A stretch of 64,000 bases of DNA from assembly GCF_030384665.1 (NCBI RefSeq), contig NC_083674.1:372001-436000 (forward strand), in the 5' to 3' direction. The position numbers and the translations under genes were made by a program. Shown here piece by piece: positions 38,620 to 49,471 of the stretch. Under the pieces are notes generated by a model. The model did no database searches. It was given only the letters and a program-made list of their open reading frames with translations, and had not been told where the DNA came from. How positions within the stretch are numbered: the stretch's first letter is position 1; every line of letters starts with the position of its first letter. This stretch comes from Lodderomyces elongisporus (taxonomy: Eukaryota > Ascomycota > Pichiomycetes > Serinales > Debaryomycetaceae).

Positions 38620-39630
38620 TCATAATGTGCTTAGTTCAACTTTGTAGCTATCAGGATCCTCAATAGTCTTTTGCTCCGTAATGGTGTCACCAGCAATTAC
38701 AATGTTTCTGAACCCTTGCTCTCCCAAATTGTAACCTTTGAAACCTTTTTCATTCTCCCAATTATAAGTCAATTCAATCAATGATTGGTATTTGCTTAGT
38801 TCCTTGAAGCTTAATGAACCTTCTTCAAAGTTTGGATCGTGGTTGTAGCCCAAAAAGTATAATGAGAATTTGGCACCTTCAAAGTCCAACCTCTTGAATA
38901 ATTTCAATCCCAAGTCACGGTAAAACTTTAAGGATTTTTCAATTTCGACAACTCTGATCATGGAATGGTTCAAACGGTATGATGCAATGTTTGACTCTCC
39001 TTCTTTCTTGTCAATGCCATTTTCGATTAATTCAACCCAGTAATCATCGTAGTCAGATAACAAAAATGCAATGTCGTGCTGTCTTCCCTCGCTCAATTTC
39101 TTCTTGAACCTGACACCAGCATCCAAAAATTTCTTTTCAGCTACTTCGATATTGTCGACTGAGATACAAACGTGACCAAAACCACGATCAGTTTCTCCGT
39201 TTCCGTTATTGATCTTGGTTGTGGTGGAGGTCGAGGTCGAGGTCGAGGTCGTGGCATCGCTAACATAAACTAACTCCAATACACCAGATCTGGCTGTTAC
39301 ATCTTTCCCCTCATCCTCTGGTTGAGGGTAGTTTAAAAAGTAAGAAGTAGTCTTACCATCCTCAGCCTGGTGCGTCTTGATCAAAGACATTCCCAATTTA
39401 CCAGTCCAAAAGTCAATTGACTTTGGGTTGCTCGTTCTAAGACTAGTGCGGTTAACAATAAAGCTTTTGTTGGCTTGAACCATTGTAGTGGAAGGCGTAT
39501 GTATGAAACGTTTAAATGGTATAAAGAGTAAACTTTTTTGCTTCAATTGGTATTGGTGTAATTGTTGGCGTAGTAACAACTGTGATGATGATGGTGGTGG
39601 TGCCGAAAATGAAAGAGTTCGTTTAAACAT
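38620..39630 (-). CDS. GLO1: Glyoxalase I (lactoylglutathione lyase), two-domain form
   Basis: 336 residues from the ATG at 39630, or 287 from the ATG at 39483. The enzyme turns the methylglyoxal-glutathione adduct into S-lactoylglutathione. Both halves of the fungal double-domain enzyme are visible: SGVLELVYV, GFGHVCISVDNIE, GVRFKKKLSEGRQHDIAFLL and YWVELIEN in the first; NHSMIRVVEIEKSLKFYRDLG, LIELTYNWENEKGF and the end YKVELSTL in the second. In the first half the usual metal-ligand position (NHT or QQT) reads NRT, and in the second the GHxxI histidine reads GFRNIVI, so one of the two sites seems lost. A (TS)n repeat sits between LVYVSDAT and the GFGH strand. The 49-residue N-terminal extension is Arg/Lys/Ser-rich, free of acidic residues, and could be a mitochondrial presequence. 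Confidence 0.9.
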   Translation of the reverse strand: MFKRTLSFSAPPPSSSQLLLRQQLHQYQLKQKSLLFIPFKRFIHTPSTTMVQANKSFIVNRTSLRTSNPKSIDFWTGKLGMSLIKTHQAEDGKTTSYFLNYPQPEDEGKDVTARSGVLELVYVSDATTSTSTSTSTTTKINNGNGETDRGFGHVCISVDNIEVAEKKFLDAGVRFKKKLSEGRQHDIAFLLSDYDDYWVELIENGIDKKEGESNIASYRLNHSMIRVVEIEKSLKFYRDLGLKLFKRLDFEGAKFSLYFLGYNHDPNFEEGSLSFKELSKYQSLIELTYNWENEKGFKGYNLGEQGFRNIVIAGDTITEQKTIEDPDSYKVELSTL

Positions 39631-40409
39631 ATTTGCGGTTGAACAAAAAAATGAAAGCAATTTAATTGAAGATTGCGACAATTCAATTTTCCATTAAAAA
39701 TGCGCTTTATCCATTCCGCTTTATTTTGCTGAGCTTGGCAACCTCGCTTTCTCTTGATTACTCATCACAAGGGAGAAATATGGAAATATTCTGGTATCGC
39801 CCGCTTTCAGCTTCTCTTCGGTCCGTGACCCTCGCACGCTGCTGTTCTTCCTCTTCTTCTCATCTCTCCTCCTTGATCGCTCCTATTTTGATCGCTCTCA
39901 TTTTTTTTTTTTGTTTTCTTTTTTGTGGTTCGACCCAATGTTGCAACAAAACCCGTCTCTCTTGTCCACCTCGGTCGTGCTACTCTCTTCAAACATTTAC
40001 ATCTATATTAATATATATACTATAACCTTTATTGTGTGTTTTTTTTTTCCTTCCCTTTGTCGTGCACAACTATTTTCTATACGATGTGGCACCGCACGCT
40101 TACTTTAAATTTTCAATGAGCCGCCGCTTTTTTCCCCCTTCTCTCTCCCCCCCCTCCCCCACTCAAACAAACAGAAAAAAATAAGAAAAAAAAATTAGAG
40201 CTCATTTCTTCGTTTAGAAGTGTAGGTAAAAAAAAAAAAAATTATTCAAAATTACTTAAAACCGAATATCAATATATATATATAAATACAACTGATTTTG
40301 CAGTCTTTTTTTATTTTTTTTTTTTCAATTTTTTTTCAATTTTATTTCATTTGATTTGATTCATAAATACCCCGGCTCAAAAATTTGACATCGTCCAGAC
40401 GAAATCATA
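39631..40409. promoter_or_regulatory. Divergent GLO1/ECM31 promoter
   Basis: 779 bp between the two start codons, with a CT-rich stretch at 39840-39905, C-rich CTCTCTCCCCCCCCTCCCCC near 40141 and a TATATATATATAAATA box near 40271 that suits ECM31. No gene seen. Confidence 0.6.
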
Positions 40410-41354
40410 ATGTTCAGATCTATCCGTGGTTTTGCATTCAACTCCTTGAGGTACTCTTCGTATTCTTCAAATGCAATTGTACAGTCATCAACCGAGTCTT
40501 CTCAACAAAATGTGAAAAAGACCATCTCGTATATTCAAAACCTCTACCATGAGAAAAAGCCTATCACCATGGTAACTGCGTTTGATAGCATCACGTCACG
40601 AATGAGCGAAGAAGCTCAAATTGATATCACTCTTGTGGGTGACTCGCTTGCAAATACTTCGTTAGGATACCGAGATACAAATCAATTGAACTTGGAGGAA
40701 ATGTTATACCATGTGCGATCTGTACGGAGAGGGAACCAATTTTCACTTTTAGTAGCTGACTTGCCATTTGGTTCTTACGAAGTGTCCATCGAACAAGCTA
40801 CTGCCACTGCAATACAAATGGTCAAAGCCGGCGCTCAAGCAGTCAAGCTTGAAGGAGCTGATGATGAAACGGTGAGAACAATAAAGAAATTGGTCAATAC
40901 GGGAATCCCAGTGATGGGTCATGTTGGTTTAACACCCCAGAAACACAATACTATGGGCGGATATAAATTACAGGGCACTTCGACGGAGAGTGCAATGCAA
41001 GTATTGGAAGCTGCTAAAAAGATTCAAGAAGCAGGTGTATTTTCCATGGTGTTGGAGTGTGTGCCTTACAGATTAGGGGAGATCATTACGCAAGAATTGA
41101 GTGTACCCACCATTGGAATTGGTGCCGGAGGACAAACCTCGGGTCAAGTTCTTGTTATTGCTGATCTTTTGGGAATGCAACCGGGCCCATTACCAAGGTT
41201 TGCTAAAACATATGCTAATTTCTTTGATAATGGTGTACTGGCATTGAAAACTTATGCCGAGGAAGTGACGAGCGAGCAATTCCCATTACAAGAACATGGG
41301 TATAAGATTAAGAAAACGGTTCTAGAAGAAGTCAGGAAAAACCTTGAAAAATGA
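40410..41354 (+). CDS. ECM31: Ketopantoate hydroxymethyltransferase (PanB), pantothenate synthesis
   Basis: 314 residues. It adds a hydroxymethyl group from methylene-tetrahydrofolate to 2-ketoisovalerate, the first committed step to pantothenate and CoA. PanB signatures are present in order: MVTAFDSITSRMSEEAQID, LVGDSLANTSLGYRDT, DLPFGSYEVS, AGAQAVKLEGA, GHVGLTPQKHNTMGGYKLQG, ECVPYRLGEIIT and TIGIGAGGQTSGQVLVIADL. A basic, Ser/Tyr-rich N terminus (MFRSIRGFAFNSLRYSSYSS) fits a mitochondrial presequence. The length is as expected for fungal Ecm31. Confidence 0.95.
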   Translation: MFRSIRGFAFNSLRYSSYSSNAIVQSSTESSQQNVKKTISYIQNLYHEKKPITMVTAFDSITSRMSEEAQIDITLVGDSLANTSLGYRDTNQLNLEEMLYHVRSVRRGNQFSLLVADLPFGSYEVSIEQATATAIQMVKAGAQAVKLEGADDETVRTIKKLVNTGIPVMGHVGLTPQKHNTMGGYKLQGTSTESAMQVLEAAKKIQEAGVFSMVLECVPYRLGEIITQELSVPTIGIGAGGQTSGQVLVIADLLGMQPGPLPRFAKTYANFFDNGVLALKTYAEEVTSEQFPLQEHGYKIKKTVLEEVRKNLEK

Positions 41355-41747
41355 AGCGGGTACATTTAGGCAGGTCATAGATGTTAGTATATTACATTTG
41401 CTTATTCATGTCAATCTCTTGAAAATGTATACATTTCAACTAGCTAGTAATAACTTCAAGACAGTTTGAGATTTTAGTAATTTTTTTTTTCTTTTTTCAT
41501 TTTCTAAAGATTATTGTGAATAGATGTTTCGTATATAAATATATTTTTTTTTCCTTTTTTTCATTTTTAATTTTCTTTTTTTTTCTTTTTTTCCTCTAAT
41601 AATCCACTCCAACTTTGTAACCTCTTTCAGCCAAAACAAATTAAAACCCTGATAAGATTACAATAACTCTTTATCTTATACTGGTTGCTTAACCTTCTTT
41701 TTCTTTTATAAAGTCATTTGAACTTCCATCAAAAAAGGAAAAAAAAA
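41355..41747. promoter_or_regulatory. Upstream region of the histidine-phosphatase gene
   Basis: 393 bp with long T tracts (41481-41510, 41545-41592). No gene seen. Confidence 0.5.
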
Positions 41748-42620
41748 ATGACAATAAAGGACCATAGATTACGAATATTTATTGTTCGTCATGGTCAAAC
41801 CGATCATAATGTTCAAAAAATTTTGCAAGGACAATTAGACACGCCGATGAACTCCACTGGATATTCACAATCAAAACTTTTGGGTCAACGTTTCTCGAAT
41901 CTTACGATTGATAAATTTGTCACATCTGACTTGGAACGATGTCAAGAAACTTTAAGATGTATCCTTGAACAGCAGCCTGGAGATTTAAACACAAACTCTG
42001 GTGCTACCCCAACCTTAGATTCAAGCACATCTTCGACAACTTTGTCAAATTTGGTAGTAAAAAATACAACAGGACCATGCGCAGAGCAGGATTCAGTGAA
42101 AACCGCAAGCCAACAAGAGTTTAGCAACCATGAAAACCTGATTCCAGAATCCAACATAAAAAATACTTTTACCCTGCAGCTAGTGTCATCCCATCCCAAA
42201 GTGAAAATTACACCAAATTTACGTGAACGAAACATGGGTATAGTGCAGGGAATGTACCTCAAGGATGCTCTTGCACAATATGGTCCCAATTTCCGCAATT
42301 ATGGTGAATCTGAATCGGAGCTATGTACACGGGTTTGGATCGAGTTTCAACAGCTTATAGCTGCTAGTGATGATGGTATTGAGTATGCATTAATGTGTAC
42401 CCACGGTGGTGTGATAACTCGATTTTTTAATTACTTGCATGAAACATTGGGGTTTAAATTGGAAGAAGGAATGTCCAAAGATGATTTAAAGGTTCCATTT
42501 AATACCTCGGTGCTGATTGTTGATATAGACAGGTACCATGGCGAGGGCATGATTCGTAAATTTGGGTGTACTAAGCATCTAGGTGGAGAGTTTCAAGTTG
42601 AAGACCAATTGCTTCGCTAA
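41748..42620 (+). CDS. Histidine phosphatase (phosphoglycerate-mutase superfamily), YOR283W-like
   Basis: 290 residues from the ATG at 41748 (the open frame begins ten codons earlier at a TTG). The catalytic RHG motif is in RIFIVRHGQTDHN, followed by KILQGQLDTPMNSTG and SDLERCQETL. LRERNMGIVQGM carries the acid residue and MCTHGGVITRF the second histidine. The end (FNTSVLIVDID, then CTKHLGGEFQVEDQLL) matches S. cerevisiae YOR283W, a broad-specificity acid phosphatase of this fold. A Ser/Thr/Asn-rich insert of about 60 residues (LNTNSGATPTLDSSTSSTT onward) splits the core between its two halves; YOR283W lacks it. The physiological substrate is unknown. Confidence 0.85.
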   Translation: MTIKDHRLRIFIVRHGQTDHNVQKILQGQLDTPMNSTGYSQSKLLGQRFSNLTIDKFVTSDLERCQETLRCILEQQPGDLNTNSGATPTLDSSTSSTTLSNLVVKNTTGPCAEQDSVKTASQQEFSNHENLIPESNIKNTFTLQLVSSHPKVKITPNLRERNMGIVQGMYLKDALAQYGPNFRNYGESESELCTRVWIEFQQLIAASDDGIEYALMCTHGGVITRFFNYLHETLGFKLEEGMSKDDLKVPFNTSVLIVDIDRYHGEGMIRKFGCTKHLGGEFQVEDQLLR

Positions 42621-42909
42621 ATTAGGCAAGGAAACGAGTTTGTATATGTTTGGCAGAGGTGTTTTATTTAGACAAAGGTGGCAGAGTCTGTTGACGACTA
42701 TATAGAAATAAACGGAAATAATAGAAAAGTGATAAAGAGACTCAATATCAATATTCATGTTCAATGTTTATCACGATTTATAAATATGTCTTTCAAAATG
42801 CTAAACTAAAAATAAAAAAAATAAAATCTATAAATTGAAGTAAAGTACAGATTAACTGCAAGATGTCTCTTGTGTTTCTCGTATTCTTTTCTTTCCACAT
42901 GGAACTTTA

Positions 42910-45900
42910 TTAAACAGGGATTTTTCTATTATCCATGGTTCCCGATCTTGAGAATGATGCATAACGTTGGAAAGGATCGTTTCTCTCCAATTCATACTCT
43001 GGGTTCTTGGCCTTTCTGTTTATTCTCTTTCTCATAAACACTCTCTTGGCCCATTTCCATGCCTCGGCACCGAGCAAAAACAATCCAGTGCATCCAAAGG
43101 CAACACCCCATTCCCAGCTTATACCTTTATGCAAGAAAACCTTGGTGTTAATAACTGGAATATAAACAACAGGGAACACAGTAACGAATCCACCAATGAT
43201 TGACCAAAACAAAAATTGGTTATCCCAAAGGTCAATAGCGGTTTGTTTCCACCATGGATTATCAGTATCTTGTCTCATGTAAAACAAGGAGTTTGTTGGA
43301 TGGATACATTCCCATGCCAAGAGCAAGGCACACCAAGTCATGTTGGCAAATGCAGCTGATCTTCCGCGGAAAACCAAGCCACACACATCTGTGTCGGCAT
43401 CCATCGAGTTACAATTGTGACCTAAATCACCATCACCGTGACCATACACGATAACAACAAAACACAAAAGACATGAACATGCCATCCAAAAGCCATATGC
43501 CACCATATCGATAATAACTTCCCAAGTGAAAATTGTATTGTTTGGGGATTGTTCCAAAATGTCATCGCTGGCTTTTTCTTGACCCAATCCCATTGCTGGG
43601 AAACATGATGTAACAACAAGAATCCACAAAACCTCAACTGGTGACAATGGGAAAACACTAAAACCACTCTTGTCCATAAATGCTAAACCAATCATCAAGT
43701 AAAATGCTTGGGCGACATTTTCGGCAAGCAATTGCAAAACAAACTTTTGAATGTTGGCAGACATACGTCTTCCTTCTTCAATAGCGTTCAAAATTGAGGC
43801 AAAGTTATCATCGGTAAGCACAATGTCTGAAGCATCCTTGGCAACGTCTGAGCCATTGAGACCCATCGCAATACCAACGTCGGCTTTCTTCAATGAGGGA
43901 GAATCATTAACACCATCACCAGTCATAGCTGCAAACTTCTTCCTTCTGTGTAATGCATCAATCATGCGCACCTTTGTTTGTGGTGCACAACGTGCAATAA
44001 CCAATGGCAAAACAGGGAGCGCATCAATTTCTTCATCAGATAGAGCATCAAACTCATTTGCTGTCATCACCATAACTTTAACCACTTCATCACTGTAGTG
44101 GTACAAGTTGTGTGGGAGAATACCAACTTCTTGAGCAATGGCCTTGGCAGTGCCTGGATGGTCACCAGTAAGCATATGAACATTGATACCTGCTCTGTGA
44201 CAAAGCGAAACTGAACCTTTAGTTTCTTCTCTTGGTGGGTCATAAATACCAACAAGACCAAGGAAAGTGAGATGTTGTTCAACTGGATCTCTCTCGGTTA
44301 AATCAAAGTCTTTGTCAATGGTTCTTGTGGCAAATGCCAACACTCTCAATCCTTGGGATGATAATGCAGCCATATTCTCTTCAATCAAGTGAACATCTTC
44401 CTCGGTCAAGTCTTTTAAATCTTGCGAATCATCTGTTCCTTCGCCATACCAATTGTCACACAAGCCAACAATTCTTTCCACTGCACCTTTGGTATAAACA
44501 GTAGTGGTACCTGTTTTCTTATCGGTGTAAACTGCAGACATTCTCTTGATTGAGGAGTCAAATGGAAACTCTGCAAGGTGTTCAAAGCCATCAACAAGAG
44601 ATTCTCTTCCATAGCCCAATCTGGTGGTGAATACTTGAATGGCAATTTCTGTGGCATCTCCATGAGCCTTCCAAACTACTTCTCCAGTTTCTTCGTCTTT
44701 ACCTTCATTTACAGTGGCGATATTGGCCAATGTTGCCGTCATCAACCAATCATTCATTGTTTGGGGCATTGGGTCGGGAATGGGTTTGTTGAAATCAATC
44801 TCTTCATCTGTTTCCTTTATAAAGTAGGGTGAGTGTGGAGTAAAACGGACATCTCCCATTGTAGGATTATATGGTTCATTTGAGTTTTGCACCTCCAAGG
44901 TACCTATATTTGGTAACCAGACTTTTTTGGCAATCATTTTACCTTGGGTCAAGGTACCTGTTTTGTCTGAGCAAATGTCATTGATACCACCAAGGGCCTC
45001 GAGAGAGTCCAATTTTCTAATAATAACGTTTTTGGAAACCATAACTTGTGCACCCACAGCCATTGTAATGGTCAACACCACAATAAGAGCCGAAGGGATC
45101 ATCGATAACGCAACACAAATTGCATATATTGCCACTTCCTTGTTGACATTCATCTTTTGAGATCCCATAACCACAATGGCAAACACCACGGCGACCCAAA
45201 ACAAAAATATTGCTAGCCATGATAATTTACGTTGCAAAGGGGTTCCCACGGTAACACCAAGGATATTTCCAATCATATCGTAAATTGTTCCAAAAAAGGC
45301 ACGGCCATATTCTCTCTTTTTTGGTTTACCGTTGGACTTGTCTACTCGTCTAATGATACCGTCATTACCTCTCAAGGATTGTGCAATTTGGCCAATCTCG
45401 GTGTTTAAGCCAGTTCCATATGCGATACCGGTACCTCTACCTTTGGAGACAATTGAGGAGGAGTAAACCAAGTTCAAACGGTCACCCACTGGTACTGGTT
45501 GTGAAAAATCATCGTAAATGTCCTCGTGGTTTTTTTGTACTGGTAAAGATTCACCGGTTAACAAGGCTTCGTCAGTTTCCAAATTCATGGAATCAACCAA
45601 TCTGAGGTCTGCTGGAACTGTGTCTCCCACTTTGACGTGGACAATGTCACCTGGTACAACTTGTTCTGCTGGCACTGTAATGTCGTCCCCGTTTCTAGTG
45701 ACTCTAGCGGTTGGTGAGGACAAGTTTCTTAATGAGCCCATAGTTTTTTCTGCTTTGACTTCTTGGACAAAGCCCACAACGATATTGATTCCCACAACAA
45801 AGCCGATAACACCACCAGAGATCCAATCCTTGATGGCCAATGCAATAATCATACTGATGATAAGTACCAAGATCATGGCGTTGAACACTTGGTGGGCAAA

Positions 45901-46278
45901 GATCTTGGTATACGATACACCTTCGTCTTCGCCCAATGTGTTTGCACCATATTGTTCGTATCTGTGTTTGGCTTCAGATTCGGTTAAACCATCTACAACA
46001 TTAGTGTCAAAGTCTTTAGCAACGCGTTCAATTGGGAGCCGGTAGTATTGTGGTGAGTTTGGATTGTGTTCTATTTCCGATTCTGAGTTTGAAATCAGTT
46101 GTGGTTTAGCGTGTGGACTAGAAGATGAGGTTTTTGAGCTTGCGTCAAGTTCCTGCTTTTTGCCCTGGGACTCTTGTGTAAGAGTAGAGTCTGTGTTTGT
46201 TCTTACTTGGTTCTCATTCTGGTTCAAATTCGCATTTTCTGTTGCAGTTGATGAATCTCTCTTTTCATCAAATGACAT
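42910..46278 (-). CDS. ENA: ENA-type P-type ATPase (Na+/K+ efflux, P2D/IID)
   Basis: 1122 residues. It pumps Na+ (and K+) out across the plasma membrane. Order of motifs: N-terminal cation-ATPase domain (GLTESEAKHRYEQYGANTL), A-domain LTGESLPVQK (~239), the phosphorylated Asp in CSDKTGTLTQGKM (D438), FPFDSSIKRMSAVY in the nucleotide domain, MLTGDHPGTA, and the hinge MTGDGVNDSPSLKKADVGIAMG (~787), with ten predicted membrane helices. QEVKAEKTMGSLRNLSSPTARV is typical of fungal ENA pumps and separates it from Pmr1 and Pmc1. The first ~75 residues are a hydrophilic Asn/Gln/Ser-rich tail. It is transcribed away from the 5-kb empty interval. Confidence 0.93.
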   Translation of the reverse strand: MSFDEKRDSSTATENANLNQNENQVRTNTDSTLTQESQGKKQELDASSKTSSSSPHAKPQLISNSESEIEHNPNSPQYYRLPIERVAKDFDTNVVDGLTESEAKHRYEQYGANTLGEDEGVSYTKIFAHQVFNAMILVLIISMIIALAIKDWISGGVIGFVVGINIVVGFVQEVKAEKTMGSLRNLSSPTARVTRNGDDITVPAEQVVPGDIVHVKVGDTVPADLRLVDSMNLETDEALLTGESLPVQKNHEDIYDDFSQPVPVGDRLNLVYSSSIVSKGRGTGIAYGTGLNTEIGQIAQSLRGNDGIIRRVDKSNGKPKKREYGRAFFGTIYDMIGNILGVTVGTPLQRKLSWLAIFLFWVAVVFAIVVMGSQKMNVNKEVAIYAICVALSMIPSALIVVLTITMAVGAQVMVSKNVIIRKLDSLEALGGINDICSDKTGTLTQGKMIAKKVWLPNIGTLEVQNSNEPYNPTMGDVRFTPHSPYFIKETDEEIDFNKPIPDPMPQTMNDWLMTATLANIATVNEGKDEETGEVVWKAHGDATEIAIQVFTTRLGYGRESLVDGFEHLAEFPFDSSIKRMSAVYTDKKTGTTTVYTKGAVERIVGLCDNWYGEGTDDSQDLKDLTEEDVHLIEENMAALSSQGLRVLAFATRTIDKDFDLTERDPVEQHLTFLGLVGIYDPPREETKGSVSLCHRAGINVHMLTGDHPGTAKAIAQEVGILPHNLYHYSDEVVKVMVMTANEFDALSDEEIDALPVLPLVIARCAPQTKVRMIDALHRRKKFAAMTGDGVNDSPSLKKADVGIAMGLNGSDVAKDASDIVLTDDNFASILNAIEEGRRMSANIQKFVLQLLAENVAQAFYLMIGLAFMDKSGFSVFPLSPVEVLWILVVTSCFPAMGLGQEKASDDILEQSPNNTIFTWEVIIDMVAYGFWMACSCLLCFVVIVYGHGDGDLGHNCNSMDADTDVCGLVFRGRSAAFANMTWCALLLAWECIHPTNSLFYMRQDTDNPWWKQTAIDLWDNQFLFWSIIGGFVTVFPVVYIPVINTKVFLHKGISWEWGVAFGCTGLFLLGAEAWKWAKRVFMRKRINRKAKNPEYELERNDPFQRYASFSRSGTMDNRKIPV

Positions 46279-48447
46279 AATGGGGTTGAGTATCTCTCTC
46301 TTTCTCTGTCTGTGTACTGTTAAATGTGAATTAATACTTTTGATTCTAATTCCTTTTTATTCTGTACTGTTTTTTCCTTTTTGTTATTTGGTCTTTTTTT
46401 TCAATTGTTTTATTTACTCCAAGTAGCTGAAGATGTTGTAAACACTAGTTCAGAATAAAAGAAAAAGAAAAGAAAATTAACAAAAAAAATTTGTTTGGTA
46501 ATTGAGATTATTAGATTTAGCTAAGCGGTATAGGTTATAATCAAGTGACCACCAAATGTAAGTTTATGCAATTGACTGTAAAATACTATGATCTATAAAA
46601 GATTTGTGTGTGATAAATATAAATTTAATATATTAATGTATTTATAGATATAGCTTTGTAGATTATGTTTAGGTTGTTGTGTATGTTGATGTGGATCTAT
46701 CTCTATACAACTGACTATTAAAGAAAGAGAAATAAAAAGAGAAGGAAGAAAGAAAGGTCTTTTTTTTTCAAGATCAATTGGTTTGAATTCGATAGAGGTA
46801 GGTGGGATGTTGCATCCCTTTTATAATTGATAGATAGGGGGGAAGGATTATTCTATTTCCAATATGTATATATGTATGTATGTATGTATATATATTTTTT
46901 TTTAATTCCAAATTAAAGGTGAAGCTGTTGCTAAAGCTAAAGCTTGAAAAATTAAAATAAAAAAAAGTATTGGCATTTCTCTCTGTAGTTCAAATGCCTG
47001 ATGAGCAGCGGCTGTCGGGTAGCAGCAATTATTTCAGACTGCATGTATCTGAATTGTTTATTTTTTATTTATTTATTTTTATTTTATATTTTATTTTATT
47101 TTTATTTTTTTTATTGTTCTTAATTTTTTTCTGGGCTGCAAAAATTTATATGATGCATCCTTGAAGCAGAAAAAAAGAAACAGTATCCTTTTTTGCTTTT
47201 CTTTTCTTTTTCCTTCTGTGTGTCTGTCTGTGTGCATATACATCTTATCAAATGTAGCTGTAGTAATAAAAAAGAACAAAACATAGTAGTTGCTATTACA
47301 TGTAGAGGAAGGTAAGTAAGTGTCTTTATGAATCACGTCAGACAAATTTCTTTTTGTATAGAGTAGATTGCTCTTTTGCAAATCACAGATATTGAAATGC
47401 ACATTCTTCCATCTGTCTTTCTCCCTCTCTTCCTCTCTGTGTAAGTGTGAGAAGTTCATAGTATTGTAACATGATCAATTGCTGAAACATCCACTCTTGC
47501 TTATTTATATTGGAATTTTTTTTATTTTTTTTTTTTGTCTTTTCCATTGCTGTTGCAGTAGGATAAATAACCCCGTGCTGGAAAATAAAATATAAAATAA
47601 AAAATAAAAATTAAATAAAAAATAAAAATAAAAAATAAAAATAAAAAATAAAGAAAGAAAGAGACACAATAATTTGATATAGTAATAATAATTGTAAGTA
47701 GTATATGTATTACATAATCAAACACTTACTACATGCACACCCTCGTAGAAAGTTACTTTTTTTTTGCTTTTTTTCTTTTTTTCTTTTTTTCTTTTTTTTG
47801 CTTAGCAGCCAAGAAAAGACTTTCTTCTGCTCCCCATAGAGAAAAATAGAAACAGTCATTTTCTCTGCAACAGACTAAAGTAAACCAGAGACACACACTC
47901 CCCACCCCCCCCCACACTACAATACACCACACACTACACACAGTGTGCATGGCATAAATGGGTGCAGGTGATAAAGAGATAAGCACTGCCTACTTTTTGT
48001 TTTATATTTATTTTAATACTTTTTTTAGCTAGGATAGAGACTATCAGTTTATCCGGAAACCTTTACTTCCCTTTGTTTCTTGTTTTTTTGTTTTTTGTTC
48101 TTTTTGTAATTGGCTGGACCTAGTCTTGTATTTAGCATATTTATATATGATGTAATGATCGTGTGCCTCGGGTGTATTCCGTTTTTTTATCTTAGTGTTT
48201 GTGGAGATAAATACTTTTATACTTTTCTCTTTATTTTGTCTCTTACACAAATAGATACACACACACACACACACACACACTGCCGTTCCTAACCGAGAAT
48301 GGAAAAAGTTGACGTGAAAGGATCTTAAGGGAAAAAGGAAAAAAAGAAAAAACCATACACACACCCAGCCGTGTTTTATCGTAAAAAAAAACAAACTGAA
48401 AAATAAATAAATATAAAATAAAAATAAATAAAATAAAAAGGGAATCG

Positions 48448-48483
<36 letters not shown>

Positions 48484-49440
48484 TATATATATTACTATTA
48501 CTATTTCTAACAATTAATACTTTTTCTTTGTGTGCATTGTCTCTATTGAAACTACTTTGTGCTAGTTAATACATATTGGCATTATTAGTACCCAGCAGTA
48601 ATTATCAAGGTAGATATGGTGCACGTGCTACACTTGAGATTTTAATAATCAGAGACAATTACTAACAACACCATCAGCTCCATACACAATTACTACAAAT
48701 AATCTCTGGTTCATATACTCACAAACTATTCTCTAAGAAAAAAAAAAGATGAACCATGTTCATATGTGTATATATTTATATATGAACAATTTAAGGTTGT
48801 TTCAAAAGATAAAACAAAAAAGGAAGAATGAAGTTTATAAAAGTAAGGTACTCATAGTAATTTAACAACAACAACAAAGACTAATTCTACTCTGTACAAA
48901 ATGTGAGAAGCCGAAGGAGTTGGTTAAACGTATGGTGAGGAGTAATAGAAATAGTAATAGGAATAGAAATAGAAATAAAAAAAAACCCTTATCGGTTAAT
49001 TGGTAGCGTATTGTATGTGTAATGTTTCTAGAACCCATGTACCGTATTGTTCTAAATCTTGAAATAAATAAATAAATAAATAATTATAATATAATATAAT
49101 CTATTAGTTATATTTTATTTATTTATTTATGTTAACTTTTTCTTGTCATGTGCTTACATTTTTTTGTTACACTTATCTCTCTTTTTGTCTCTTATCAAGT
49201 TGTTTTTTTTTTATTTTTCCTTTTTCTTGTCTGTACATGAAAAACAACAACAGTACATTTTTCTTGGTCACTCTTTTTTTACCTTTTTACTTTGCAAACA
49301 AGAAATTAACAAAGCTGTTCAGTTATTTCTTGTCCAAGTTCACAGCAAGTTCTTTTCCGCCACAGTTTTATTTTTTGTTTGTCTGTTGGCACTATCATTA
49401 TCTTCATTACCTTTATATATATATATGTATACATATACAA

Positions 49441-49471
<31 letters not shown>

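Noticed and set aside
46991..47056. Possible box C/D snoRNA: TGATGA at 46999 and CTGA at 47049
   Set aside because: The base before TGATGA is C, not a purine, no convincing terminal stem pairs the ends, and I cannot find a guide match. Too weak to list.
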